From contig NZ_JAVAMP010000019.1 of assembly GCF_030730905.1 (NCBI RefSeq), positions 1 to 64,000 of the forward strand: a DNA stretch of 64,000 bases, read 5' to 3'. Every line of letters starts with the position of its first letter. The stretch's first letter is position 1. The notes beneath the pieces are model-generated. The model was not told the origin of the DNA. It ran no database searches and saw only the letters and a program-made list of their open reading frames with translations. This document shows positions 9,353 through 17,621 of this stretch, piece by piece. Source of the stretch: Chengkuizengella axinellae. Lineage in GTDB: Bacteria > Bacillota > Bacilli > Paenibacillales > KCTC-33759. The translations under genes and the position numbers were made by a program.

Positions 9353-11401
9353 GTGAAAGGATTTAAGAAGTTTTTAATGATACCAGCTTTAGTTGCAGCA
9401 GTCACCACGGGGGGAGTAGTTCAGCCTACAGCATTTGCTGAAGAAATTGTAAACCCTAATGATTTAGTGGATTATGGAGATGGTGTTTATGGGGACACAC
9501 CGTCAGCTGAACTTTTGACCCCTTTGTATGATCTCGTTGATTCAACTCCAGGAGTTGGACTTGAATCAGAGTATGCTAGTGAAGAACAGAAGCTTATTGG
9601 ACAGTTTGATTATGTACCAATTAAATTAAGCAATGTTCCTTTAAATATAGAATTGTTTTCAAATACATTAACAGATTTGGAAAAACAATTAGGTGGAGAT
9701 ACTAATCCGGTTATGGGTTATATTTATGGAAATGGAAACAAAGAGAGGGGTGTGGATGCTAGACCTAGTAATTATACTTTTACATTAGACGGGTTCCATG
9801 ATAATTACCGTAGATATGATTCAACAACGAATGGACCTGATATTGCGATTAATTCAGATGGAGTAGCCGTACAAATGGCTTACGCTTCTAATGGTGACAG
9901 TAATTTGAATTTTAATATTGGGAGATATATAGAAGGAATCAATCAGTTCGAATGGAAAGGTGGATCTTCAAGAGATGTCGCCAGTTCAGAAAGGTATAAA
10001 GTCAAAGATGGTGTCAATGTAGTCGGTAAACGTCCTGAAGTGATTTTCTTAAACGATAATACTTTACTAGAAGTTCATATTAAAGATGGAAAGCTGAAAT
10101 ATAACATCGGGAAATTAATCACAGGTAACACAATAGATGATTATCGTATTGATTGGGCCTATCATGGTGATGGGACAAGCTTTATTGATAATGTAAATGC
10201 AGCCACAGTTGCTTTAGGTTTAGATATGAATGATCATGGAGATATTGTGCTTTCATATAGTGGAAACTCTTCTAAAAAACTATATATAAAAACGGCGCAT
10301 TGGGATAATTCAAATGCAACTTTAACTTGGGGAGCAAAATATGCAGGCAACTATAATGCATCAACAGGAACTGATGTAGCGATTACTAATGCAGGAGAAG
10401 TGATTGCAGTATACTCAGATTTTGGTCAATTGGCAACAAACAAAGTTTATTATGATTCATTAAAATTAAATAATGATGGAACTTTATCTAGTATTCGATT
10501 GCATCAAAAAATAGGAGATGGCCAAGCCCCTTCTCTAGCGATTAACCATGGGGGTCAGGTTGTATTAACATATAAAAATACGGATCATGATTGGGCTAGT
10601 GAAACTGGTGATTTCTCCGTTTATCAAAGTGTTGGACAATTGAGAAAAGCAAACGATGGAATAGATTGGTACAGCCAAAAGACTAAAATTGGTTATGAAG
10701 GACGTCAACCAGATATCAATTTCATTGATGATCACACTGTCGTCACTGTATTTAAAGGTGCAAAAAACGATAGAGCATATGCTTCAGTCGCTCCATTAGT
10801 CCCAACAGTCTCTAGTACAGATGTTACTTTAATGATTAATCCAAATTCCAAGATAGCTGCAAATTCTGAAATCTATTATTCAGACAGTTATAAGAAAATT
10901 GGCGGACCATGGTTTGACGATGGTTCAGGACATGGACAGACTCAATCAAAAGAGTATACGTATGGTTTCACTGTAGGAGAGTCTAAAGAGTTAGCAAAAA
11001 CAGTAGGTTTTTCATTCTCAGAAACGCAAAGTGTAAATTTAACCTTAAATCCAGAAGCTATTATAGATATAGATTTAGGTGAAGCTAGCTTTGAAGAAAG
11101 TGTGACAAGAGAATGGTCAGACGAATTAAGTGAAACAGCTTCAAGTTCATTTGAAACTTATTTCGAAACGACAGATAGTATCGAATATACTCCTAATGAT
11201 ATTGAAAATGGACATTTCCAATTTGCTTTTTATCAACCTGTAAGAACCCTGACTTTTGAGCCAGGGTCCAACTTAGATCAAGCCAAAAAGAAATTAAATG
11301 AATTACCTATTTTTAAAAATAAAGTGATTACAATAGACGGAAGTTTTAATTATCATGATAATAACGTCCAGCCTGTTATTATCTATTATCCTTCTAATTA
11401 A
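9353..11401 (+). CDS. Large secreted protein with beta-propeller-like repeats and possible aerolysin-like C-terminus
   Basis: 682 residues from GTG 9353 (AAGGGAGAGG at 9337-9346 fits this better than ATG 9347). A clear signal peptide ends at TAFA-EEI near residue 29. Residues about 155-480 contain five or more divergent repeats with the pattern P/T-D-(I/V)-A-I-(N)-x-x-G-x-x-(V/I)-x-x-(A/V): for instance GPDIAINSDGVAVQMAY, RPEVIFLNDNTLLEVHI, GTDVAITNAGEVIAVYS, APSLAINHGGQVVLTYK and QPDINFIDDHTVVTVF, as in lectin-like beta-propellers. The last ~170 residues (YTYGFTVGESKELAKTVGFS onward) are rich in Ser/Thr/Glu with alternating hydrophobicity, resembling ETX/MTX2 aerolysin-type pore formers. Function is an inference; no cysteines or catalytic motif seen. 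Confidence 0.8.
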   Translation: MKGFKKFLMIPALVAAVTTGGVVQPTAFAEEIVNPNDLVDYGDGVYGDTPSAELLTPLYDLVDSTPGVGLESEYASEEQKLIGQFDYVPIKLSNVPLNIELFSNTLTDLEKQLGGDTNPVMGYIYGNGNKERGVDARPSNYTFTLDGFHDNYRRYDSTTNGPDIAINSDGVAVQMAYASNGDSNLNFNIGRYIEGINQFEWKGGSSRDVASSERYKVKDGVNVVGKRPEVIFLNDNTLLEVHIKDGKLKYNIGKLITGNTIDDYRIDWAYHGDGTSFIDNVNAATVALGLDMNDHGDIVLSYSGNSSKKLYIKTAHWDNSNATLTWGAKYAGNYNASTGTDVAITNAGEVIAVYSDFGQLATNKVYYDSLKLNNDGTLSSIRLHQKIGDGQAPSLAINHGGQVVLTYKNTDHDWASETGDFSVYQSVGQLRKANDGIDWYSQKTKIGYEGRQPDINFIDDHTVVTVFKGAKNDRAYASVAPLVPTVSSTDVTLMINPNSKIAANSEIYYSDSYKKIGGPWFDDGSGHGQTQSKEYTYGFTVGESKELAKTVGFSFSETQSVNLTLNPEAIIDIDLGEASFEESVTREWSDELSETASSSFETYFETTDSIEYTPNDIENGHFQFAFYQPVRTLTFEPGSNLDQAKKKLNELPIFKNKVITIDGSFNYHDNNVQPVIIYYPSN

Positions 11402-11417
11402 AGTTCTTAAAAAATAA

Positions 11418-11451
11418 AAAGCCTTCTCGTTTAATGAGAAGGCTTTGCTTT
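11418..11451 (+). terminator. Rho-independent terminator of the secreted-protein gene
   Basis: Perfect 11-bp stem AAAGCCTTCTC/GAGAAGGCTTT (11418-11428 with 11436-11446), 7-base loop, followed by a moderately T-rich tail. Confidence 0.8.
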
Positions 11452-11530
11452 ATTTATATAAGAAAAAATTGTACTACTGCTTAATAAGGATTCAACGACA
11501 ATTCCGAAAAGTCACTCACTGACTTATATA

Positions 11531-12655
11531 TTATTGAGAAGTTAGCTCTGTTTTTTCATCTATGGGTTGAATGGACTTAAAGTTCTTACGGGTTTCATCC
11601 AGTGCTTCATCCGTAATAACTACATACGGGTTTTGCCAATTCCCTTCAAAAGGGACGGTACTAATTGAATCACTTGTAATACCGTAAAAATCTTTAACGA
11701 GTAAGAGCATTTTTGTTTTATTCATATCTGTTTTGAAATTTTCAGTAACAATATCCAACAAATCAAATACTTTATTAACGTTTTCCCAACTTGCTATTTT
11801 ATCCATCAAAGCCTGAATGACCTCTTGTTGTCTTCTACTACGATCAAAATCGCTGGAATAAAATGCTTCTCCTCGATTATCCTGTCGAAATCTTGCAAAA
11901 TTAAGCGCATTTTGACCATTTAAAACCTGTTGTCCTCTATTTAAGTGAATACTTGTATTATCCACTGAATCATCATATTGCATGTCTCTATCTACATATA
12001 TATTAATCCCTCCAACTGCATCTACAAGAGAAACTACCGTTTGGAAATTAACCAAAAACGAGTATTCAATTTCAATATCCAATAAATCCTCGACTTCTTC
12101 TCTTAACACAATCATGCCTGAACTTATTAATTCTTCGTGAAGCCAAGCATTATTAACCTTTAAATATTTTCCAGATAAAATGGAAGGATCCTTTTGACTT
12201 TCAATATATGTATGTTGATATCCATCACTAAAAGTAGAGTTGATCTTTGCAAACTGAGGATTTGTTTGTCTATATGAAGTCAAGTTTAATAATTGCCCAT
12301 CAAAATCAATTCTTGTATCTCTCGGTATAGATAAAAGTTTTACTGATTTATTCTGTGGTATAACATGAGCCACAATGATAGTATCAGTATTCAATGTAAA
12401 GGGCTCAAGTCTAAAATCCAATCCAATCAATAAGGCATAAAAATCCTCTGGCTTCTCTTCAACTACTACTTCTTCTGTGTTTGTTTCACTTACAACTGAT
12501 GGGGAATCACCAATTTCTTCATCAACTTCAATGCCAGGAATATCATGATTTAGATTGATTTCTGTTTGATCAATACTTGCATTAATTCGATACATAAAAC
12601 TGATTCCGATGACTAAGAAAACACCAAAAATTATGACTAAACTCTTTTTTAACAT
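11531..12655 (-). CDS. LytR-CpsA-Psr (LCP) family protein
   Basis: Membrane-bound phosphotransferase family that attaches wall teichoic acids or other glycopolymers to peptidoglycan. 374 residues with one N-terminal membrane helix (residues 4-22) and an extracytoplasmic LCP domain from about residue 68. The family signatures are visible: LLIGLDFR, then NTDTIIVAHV, KLLSIPRDTRIDF with the key Arg, and NFARFRQDN plus DFDRSRRQQEVIQAL near residue 265. Start ATG is preceded by GAGGTG. It is alone on the minus strand, convergent with the secreted-protein gene. The region between residues 130 and 165 is longer than in short LCP enzymes. Confidence 0.9.
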   Translation of the reverse strand: MLKKSLVIIFGVFLVIGISFMYRINASIDQTEINLNHDIPGIEVDEEIGDSPSVVSETNTEEVVVEEKPEDFYALLIGLDFRLEPFTLNTDTIIVAHVIPQNKSVKLLSIPRDTRIDFDGQLLNLTSYRQTNPQFAKINSTFSDGYQHTYIESQKDPSILSGKYLKVNNAWLHEELISSGMIVLREEVEDLLDIEIEYSFLVNFQTVVSLVDAVGGINIYVDRDMQYDDSVDNTSIHLNRGQQVLNGQNALNFARFRQDNRGEAFYSSDFDRSRRQQEVIQALMDKIASWENVNKVFDLLDIVTENFKTDMNKTKMLLLVKDFYGITSDSISTVPFEGNWQNPYVVITDEALDETRKNFKSIQPIDEKTELTSQ

Positions 12656-12846
12656 GTAAACACCTCATAGGTTATACGACAGAAAGTATAAAAAAGTTGC
12701 ATCTTATGACAAATTATTTTTATTTTTTTGAAATTGAAAAAAATGTGAAACCTGTAATAAAAATATGGGTATAAATATATATTGATTTTGTGGCTTATAT
12801 TGTTTTATGATTAGGAAGGTTTTTATTAAAAAGGGGGAGAAATTGG

Positions 12847-14007
12847 ATGAAAAGAAAGATATTTTCAACTATTGCAGCTGTATTACTTGTATTTACAGTT
12901 GTGCTTAGTGCTTGTGGAGAGAAGGCAGAGAGTCCTAAGGAATTATTAAAAGAAGCAAATGAAAAGGCTTTGGAGATGGAATCCTATTCGTTTGATGGTA
13001 ATATGAATTTAAGCATGAACATTCCTGCTGAAGCTATGTCTGAAGCACCAGAGATGGCAATGTTCGCAGGTATGTTTCAAAACATTAATTTAGATGTGTC
13101 AGGAGTATATCAACAAGATCCAATGAAAATGGAGATGGTGATGGATTTAGAAATTCCTGGCGATATGAGTTTTAATTTCAGCCTACCGATGGTAATGGAA
13201 CAGGATAAAATGTTAATTAAAGTGCCTAACATTCCATTTGTACCGTTGCCACAAGAAATAACAGGTAAGTTTATTGAAATTGATTATAATGAATTAGCTG
13301 AGCAGTCTGGAGAAGAAATAATGCCGTTTGTTTACGGAGATCTTCAGAAGCAAAATGAACTTGTAATGGAAATGTCTAATATTTTCTTTAGTCATTACGG
13401 TGATGAATATTTTACATTAGTAGCTGATGATCAGCTTCCAGAAGGAACAGATATAGAAAAAGCAGTAGAAATGAAATTAACGAATGAAAATGTACAAAAA
13501 GCAGCCTTAACCTTTATGGATAATGTGTTGCCAGAGTTATTAGAGTTGTTAGCTGATCCTAAATATGCTGAGGTATTACAAATAGATCCAGCTGATGTAG
13601 AAGTGACTAAGGAAGAATTAGCTGATGCAAGAAGTGAATTGGTTGCTTTCTTTGAAGATGAGCAAAATACAGTAAAAGTAAATGATCTTACATTTGTTAA
13701 TGGTATTAATAGTGACGATTATATTTCTTATCAAGGTATGACAATGGATATAGATGCAATTACTGAAGGTCAATCAGTGAACGTAGTGCTTGATATGTTT
13801 ATGGAAATGTCTCAAATTAATCAGAACCCTGATTTCACAGTGGAAGTATCACCTGATGATGTAATCACATTACAAGAGCTAGAGGAAATTATGAATTCAA
13901 CGTTCGGAGCATTTGAAGCGACTCCTGAACCAATGGAAATTGAAGGTCTTGAGGAACTAACAGAAGAAGAAATAGAAGCACTTTTAGAAGAAACAATGTC
14001 CAACTAA
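12847..14007 (+). CDS. Lipoprotein, DUF6612/YfjS-like
   Basis: 386-residue exported lipoprotein: signal peptide with lipobox LSAC (Cys at about residue 22) and then a family-typical start, ESPKELLKEANEKALEMESY. Such proteins (LppX/LprG-like fold in Firmicutes) start a curved beta-sheet with a MESYSFDGNMNL-type strand; their function is unclear but lipid or hydrophobic ligand binding has been suggested for relatives. The protein is unusually acidic and Met-rich, and ends in a run of Glu/Leu (EELTEEEIEALLEE). Ribosome site GGGGGAGAA precedes the ATG. It is monocistronic, with a terminator after it. Confidence 0.8.
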   Translation: MKRKIFSTIAAVLLVFTVVLSACGEKAESPKELLKEANEKALEMESYSFDGNMNLSMNIPAEAMSEAPEMAMFAGMFQNINLDVSGVYQQDPMKMEMVMDLEIPGDMSFNFSLPMVMEQDKMLIKVPNIPFVPLPQEITGKFIEIDYNELAEQSGEEIMPFVYGDLQKQNELVMEMSNIFFSHYGDEYFTLVADDQLPEGTDIEKAVEMKLTNENVQKAALTFMDNVLPELLELLADPKYAEVLQIDPADVEVTKEELADARSELVAFFEDEQNTVKVNDLTFVNGINSDDYISYQGMTMDIDAITEGQSVNVVLDMFMEMSQINQNPDFTVEVSPDDVITLQELEEIMNSTFGAFEATPEPMEIEGLEELTEEEIEALLEETMSN

Positions 14008-14026
14008 GTTAAAAAAATGTAATTTG

Positions 14027-14064
14027 AGTCCCTATTGGAATAAGTTACAATAGGGACTATTTTC
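14027..14064 (+). terminator. Rho-independent terminator of the lipoprotein gene
   Basis: Perfect 11-bp stem AGTCCCTATTG/CAATAGGGACT (14027-14037 with 14048-14058) followed by ATTTTCG. Confidence 0.75.
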
Positions 14065-14127
14065 GTACATATTAAAAAACATAATCATGTTTAAGTATGC
14101 AATAAAAATAATAAATGTGAAAAACTT

Positions 14128-14157
14128 TTTACATTTTTATGAAAAATATGGTAAAAT
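14128..14157 (+). promoter_or_regulatory. Promoter of the small toxin-like peptide gene
   Basis: TTTACA (14128-14133), 18-base spacer, then TAAAAT (14152-14157) with an extended TG one base upstream. It is similar in sequence to the facing minus-strand promoter at 14433-14461, including the spacer start TTTTTATGAAAA. Confidence 0.65.
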
Positions 14158-14221
14158 AGACATGTATAATAGTTGGTTTATAAGGGCGGTAGGCTATAAC
14201 CCTCGAAGGGGGTGAGGCCAA

Positions 14222-14320
14222 ATGGAGATTATAACTCTTTTGATTAATATTGGAAGGTTAATTATCTCAATTCTTGAATTCCGTAGGAAACGGAAAAAGA
14301 GACCGCCCTCATGCCAATAG
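14222..14320 (+). CDS. Type I toxin-like small membrane peptide, 32 aa
   Basis: The peptide MEIITLLINIGRLIISILEF continues with RRKRKKRPPSCQ: one hydrophobic helix then a strongly basic tail, the architecture of type I toxins that insert in the membrane. Ribosome site GGGGGTGAGG (14208-14217) lies within a local hairpin (CCC TCGAA GGG, 14200-14210, enclosed by GGC/GCC), so translation may be repressed in the full-length RNA. GGCGGTAGG in the 5' leader (14185-14193) is perfectly complementary to CCTACCGCC in the 3' UTR (14349-14357), a long-range pairing typical of such mRNAs. A facing promoter and terminator define an antisense RNA over the 3' half. I do not recognise a named family; toxicity is inferred. 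Confidence 0.72.
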   Translation: MEIITLLINIGRLIISILEFRRKRKKRPPSCQ

Positions 14321-14426
14321 GTTGCGGTCTATTCATTCAATTGTTTATCCTACCGCCTTGTGTAGACGGCTATTGTACTTCCAACCGTAGGTGCTGTAAC
14401 ACCTGCGGTTTTTCTTTTTCTCAACT
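14293..14426 (-). ncRNA. Predicted antisense antitoxin RNA
   Basis: Minus-strand promoter TTTACA (14461-14456), 17-base spacer and TATAAT (14438-14433) predict a start near 14426. Reading leftward, the stem AGACCGC/GCGGTCT (14330-14300) is followed by CTTTTTCC, an intrinsic terminator near 14293. The RNA of about 130 bases would be fully complementary to the end of the toxin reading frame and its 3' UTR, including the 3' arm of the long-range pairing and the sense terminator. This is the layout of 3'-overlapping type I antitoxins such as RatA and SR4. Confidence 0.65.
14383..14420 (+). terminator. Terminator of the toxin-like mRNA
   Basis: AACCGTAGGTG (14383-14393) pairs with CACCTGCGGTT (14400-14410; one T-G wobble), 6-base loop, followed by TTTCTTTTTC. 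Confidence 0.8.
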
Positions 14427-14432
14427 TTCTTT

Positions 14433-14461
14433 ATTATACTTTTACATGAAAAAAATGTAAA
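14433..14461 (-). promoter_or_regulatory. Promoter of the antisense RNA
   Basis: On the minus strand, TTTACA (14461-14456), 17 bases, then TATAAT (14438-14433). This is close to the sigma-A consensus and stronger on paper than the facing toxin promoter. The remaining 14462-14650 is AT-rich and I see no gene in it. Confidence 0.7.
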
Positions 14462-14650
14462 TGGTTATTCGTTGAATATTTTATGTTTTTTTAGTGAATA
14501 GAACTTGTTTAAATCACACAATATCATCATATGATAAAAAGCTTGTATATATTATATTATTTACCAAATGAAATGAAATAAACTTGTATAGGACAATGAT
14601 CTTGCAGAGCCACGAAGTAGTATTACGAAATTGATTATGATAAGATCAAA

Positions 14651-15751
14651 ATGGTGATGAAAATGAACTTAGAGAAGAATACAATGAATACAAATATACA
14701 ATCAGAACAATTATTAGACGCTGAACAAATGATTATATCCATTAAGCCTGAATTTGAAACTTTAGGTATGCAAGAGTTAAAATCTGTTGATTCCCAGCAC
14801 AAGCTTATTACATGGTTTGATCAAGGCATAGGTCATATTCAATTAAGTGCAGGATTCAACAGATTAGCGAAGCATTTTCTTGATAATAAACCTATATATA
14901 TTCAGCATGTTTCTCCAATACATACATCTGTTCAGCTTGCGAAAAAAGAAGCGGATTTAGAAGCTATTCTTAAATCAGTCAATACTATCTCTTCAATATT
15001 AGATAAGAATAAGAGCTTTTCCGTACAATCACGTTTTATTGATCCATCGGTGGAAAGACCATATAAAAGATTTGAAGTCAATAAAATTGTCTCAGAAGCC
15101 ATCAAAGAGAAAGGTTATGCACTACATGTTCAAAAACCAGAACAGATCATTTCGATTGTATTTTTTGAATCTCAAGCTTTTATTGGGATTTCAACAGCTG
15201 AAGCCAATTTAAGTGACTGGTCAGGTGGGCAGCATCGTTTTGCACAAGAAAAGGATCAAATCTCTAGAGCAGAATTTAAATTACTTGAAGCGATGGATGT
15301 GTTCGATATTCAACTTCCTGAGAAATGTACAGCACTTGACTTAGGAGCAGCTCCAGGTGGATGGACGAGGGTATTATTGCAACATAATGCAACTGTTTAT
15401 GCTGTAGATCCTGCTAATTTAGATCGTGTTTTCAAAAAAAATCCGAAAGTGAAGCACTTTAAAGAAACAGCACAACTGTTTTTTAAAAAAGATGTGGGAA
15501 CTAAATTTGATATCGTAGTAAATGATATGAGAATGGATACAATCGAATCTGTTGAATTAATGGGAGAAGCAAAAAAGTTATTGAAAGCAAACAGCCTAAT
15601 GATTCTGACACTAAAATTACCGAAAAAAAATGTGAAAAACAGGGTTGATCAGGCTATATCTACCCTTAAAAAATGGTATGAGGTACTAGGTGTAAAACAA
15701 TTATTTCATAATCGATCTGAAGTAACTATATATATGAAAAATAGAATCTAA
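14651..15751 (+). CDS. RlmM-like SAM-dependent methyltransferase (FtsJ domain)
   Basis: 366 residues. The C-terminal half (about 190-366) is a Rossmann-fold FtsJ/RrmJ-type methyltransferase: the SAM-binding motif is CTALDLGAAPGGWTRVLL (about residue 226), then YAVDPANLD, DIVVNDMRMD and a LTLKLPKK strand with the Lys expected of 2'-O-ribose methyltransferases. The N-terminal half resembles the THUMP-containing region of RlmM (YgdE), which methylates 23S rRNA C2498 in E. coli. Substrate identity is inferred. Three Met codons (14651, 14657, 14663) occur close together with no good ribosome site, so the exact start is uncertain. Confidence 0.85.
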   Translation: MVMKMNLEKNTMNTNIQSEQLLDAEQMIISIKPEFETLGMQELKSVDSQHKLITWFDQGIGHIQLSAGFNRLAKHFLDNKPIYIQHVSPIHTSVQLAKKEADLEAILKSVNTISSILDKNKSFSVQSRFIDPSVERPYKRFEVNKIVSEAIKEKGYALHVQKPEQIISIVFFESQAFIGISTAEANLSDWSGGQHRFAQEKDQISRAEFKLLEAMDVFDIQLPEKCTALDLGAAPGGWTRVLLQHNATVYAVDPANLDRVFKKNPKVKHFKETAQLFFKKDVGTKFDIVVNDMRMDTIESVELMGEAKKLLKANSLMILTLKLPKKNVKNRVDQAISTLKKWYEVLGVKQLFHNRSEVTIYMKNRI

Positions 15752-15772
15752 TTCAGGAGGTTGAATGTTTGA

Positions 15773-16741
15773 ATGAAATATCGAAAATTAGGTAAAACAG
15801 GTTTGAATGTTTCAGAAGTAGGTTACGGTGCATGGGGGATTAGTAATTTCATGTGGGTTGGGGCAAATGATGATGATTCATTAAAGGCTCTACATAAGTC
15901 CATCGATTTAGGTTTGAACTTCATAGACACTGCTCTAGGCTACGGTGCAGGTCATAGTGAAAGATTGATAGGTCAAGTTGTTAGAGAAAGATCTGAGACG
16001 GTATACGTTGCTTCTAAGATTCCACCGAAAAATTTGATGTGGCCTTCAAGTGGTACTGCAGAGGAAGCTTTCCCAAGTGAGCATATTATTGAATGTACAG
16101 AGCAAAGCTTAAAGAATCTAGGTTTAGAAGCACTAGATGTGCAGCAATTTCACGTATGGTCAGATGAATGGATAGATCAGGGAGATTGGTTGGAAGGTGT
16201 TCGCAAATTAAAGGAACAAGGAAAAATTAAAAGTTTTGGTGTATCCATAAATGATCACCAACCAGAAAATGCAATTAAATTAATCGAATCTGGATTAGTG
16301 GATTCAGTTCAAGTTATATTCAATGTTTTTGAGCAGAAGCCTTTGGAAAGATTATTCCCTGCTTGTGAAAAAAACAATGTAGGGGTCATTGTCCGTGTAC
16401 CGTTGGATGAAGGTGGATTAACAGGGAGGATTAAACCTGAATCTACTTTCGCTGAAGACGATTTCCGCAACAACTATTTCCAAGGAGATCGCAAGCGTCA
16501 GGTATATGAGAAGGTTCAAGACATGGCTGCAGATTTAAATGTTACTGTTGAGGATATTCCTCAAATTGCATTGCGTTTTATATTAAGCCAGCCAGCAGTT
16601 TCAACAACGATTCCAGGTATGCGTTCAATAAGAAATGTAGAGAAAAATTGTTCCTTATCTGAATTAGGACCATTATCAAATGAGCAATTAAACATTTTGA
16701 AAAAATATAGATGGGACAAAAACTTTTATCAAGCGGATTAA
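15773..16741 (+). CDS. Aldo/keto reductase
   Basis: 322-residue NAD(P)H-dependent oxidoreductase with a TIM-barrel fold. Opening strand MKYRKLGKTGLNVSEVGYGAWGI, catalytic Asp and Tyr in FIDTALGYGAGHSERLIGQV (about residues 50-70), the Lys in YVASKIPPKN, and His in VQQFHVWSDEW follow the AKR catalytic tetrad pattern. The C-terminal AQ/ALRFILSQPAVSTTIPGMRS segment binds the cofactor. Ribosome site CAGGAGGT precedes the ATG by 11 bases. It follows the methyltransferase gene by 21 bases, and a terminator lies downstream; substrate is unknown. Confidence 0.92.
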   Translation: MKYRKLGKTGLNVSEVGYGAWGISNFMWVGANDDDSLKALHKSIDLGLNFIDTALGYGAGHSERLIGQVVRERSETVYVASKIPPKNLMWPSSGTAEEAFPSEHIIECTEQSLKNLGLEALDVQQFHVWSDEWIDQGDWLEGVRKLKEQGKIKSFGVSINDHQPENAIKLIESGLVDSVQVIFNVFEQKPLERLFPACEKNNVGVIVRVPLDEGGLTGRIKPESTFAEDDFRNNYFQGDRKRQVYEKVQDMAADLNVTVEDIPQIALRFILSQPAVSTTIPGMRSIRNVEKNCSLSELGPLSNEQLNILKKYRWDKNFYQAD

Positions 16742-16755
16742 TTATAATGTGAAAC

Positions 16756-16796
16756 AAAAAAACTGGGCTCTGAATAACGAAACCCAGTTTTTTTAT
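16756..16796. terminator. Bidirectional terminator
   Basis: AAAAAAACTGGG (16756-16767) pairs with CCCAGTTTTTTT (16783-16794). It ends the aldo/keto reductase transcript and, read in the other direction, the small minus-strand gene. Confidence 0.8.
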
Positions 16797-16807
16797 TTAG
16801 TGTTTTA

Positions 16808-16984
16808 CTACTGAGGGTTAGATTCGTCCCCTTTGTAACCTTTATCTCTTTTTAAATCCTCGTGTTTACGGTCTTCGTGTTTTTGATGCAGCTGCTGAGC
16901 GTGAAAGCTGTTCACTGGATTTTCTTCTAAATCTTCAACTACATTTTCCAAGTTTTTATCTAAATTTGATTTTTGTTTGGTCAC
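16808..16984 (-). CDS. Small charged protein, 58 aa
   Basis: A GTG start at 16984 is preceded by TGGAGG with seven-base spacing, and the shared terminator follows the stop. The product (starts MTKQKSNLDKNLENVVEDLE, ends KGDESNPQ) is highly charged, with a His/Asp/Lys-rich centre (QQLHQKHEDRKHEDLKRDK) that should form a helix. There is no signal peptide, cysteine or hydrophobic core. I do not recognise it; the spacing of the control signals is the main support. It could be a spore-related small protein but nothing proves this. Confidence 0.6.
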   Translation of the reverse strand: MTKQKSNLDKNLENVVEDLEENPVNSFHAQQLHQKHEDRKHEDLKRDKGYKGDESNPQ

Positions 16985-17056
16985 ATTAAAACCTCCACAA
17001 TAATGAGTTATAGTTTAGAGTGGATTAGGACCATTTTTTTTATACATCAATACAAT

Positions 17057-17521
17057 TTATTTTCTCAATTTCCTGAAGAAACTTTTTAATAAGTTACTGC
17101 ATTCCTCTTGCATCACACCCTGTATGACTTCAGTTTGGTGATTAAATCGTTCTTCTTGCAGTAAGTTCATTAAAGTACCTGCACATCCCGCTTTTGGGTC
17201 AGTAGCACCATAAATGACTTGTTTGACTCTAGATTGAACAATAGCTCCTGCGCACATGGCACAAGGTTCAAGAGTAACATATAAACTGCAATCTAATAAA
17301 CGCCAAGCCTGCAAATATTCACTTGCTTCACGAATGGCTATCATTTCTGCATGTGCTGTGGAATCAAAACTTGTTTCTCTTAAGTTATGACCCCTGCCAA
17401 TAATTTTATTTTTCCACACCACCACAGCCCCAATAGGAACCTCCGTTTTGGATTCAGCTATCTCTGCTTCTTTTATTGCTTCCAACATGAACTTATGGTG
17501 ATTTTCAATATTTATTAACAT
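17057..17521 (-). CDS. tadA: tRNA-specific adenosine deaminase TadA
   Basis: Deaminates A34 to inosine in tRNA-Arg(ACG). The 154-residue protein has the cytidine/adenosine deaminase zinc site: HAEM (zinc-binding His and catalytic Glu, about residues 57-58) and PCAMC (two zinc-binding Cys). The closing stretch GTLMNLLQEERFNHQTEVIQGV matches Bacillus TadA closely. Start ATG 17521 with CGGGG upstream is weak but aligns with known N-termini. In Bacillus tadA lies just after the serS region, so synteny with the left part of the window is preserved, although dnaX and the SRP RNA are not seen here. Confidence 0.94.
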   Translation of the reverse strand: MLINIENHHKFMLEAIKEAEIAESKTEVPIGAVVVWKNKIIGRGHNLRETSFDSTAHAEMIAIREASEYLQAWRLLDCSLYVTLEPCAMCAGAIVQSRVKQVIYGATDPKAGCAGTLMNLLQEERFNHQTEVIQGVMQEECSNLLKSFFRKLRK

Positions 17522-17621
17522 GTGGATACCCCGATTCTGAAAAGACTATACCTAAAATTATTCACAGGTTGTGGATAAACTTGTGGACAACCACTGGATA
17601 GAAGGTAAAAGTTGTGAATAA
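17521..17621. promoter_or_regulatory. Cluster of DnaA-box-like 9-mers
   Basis: TTATTCACA (17558-17566), TGTGGATAA (17570-17578, reverse box) and TGTGAATAA (17613-17621, reverse box) match TTATNCACA exactly. TGTGGACAA (17582-17590) and TGTGGATAC (17521-17529) differ at one position. Five boxes within 101 bases between comQ and tadA are far more than chance. There is no dnaA gene here, so this is more likely a DnaA-binding control or titration site than the origin. The remainder to 17738 holds no gene I can support. Confidence 0.6.

Noticed and set aside
17521-17621. Replication origin
   Set aside because: DnaA boxes are clustered, but no dnaA/dnaN genes or AT-rich unwinding element with DnaA-trio repeats can be recognised next to them; kept only as a DnaA-binding cluster.
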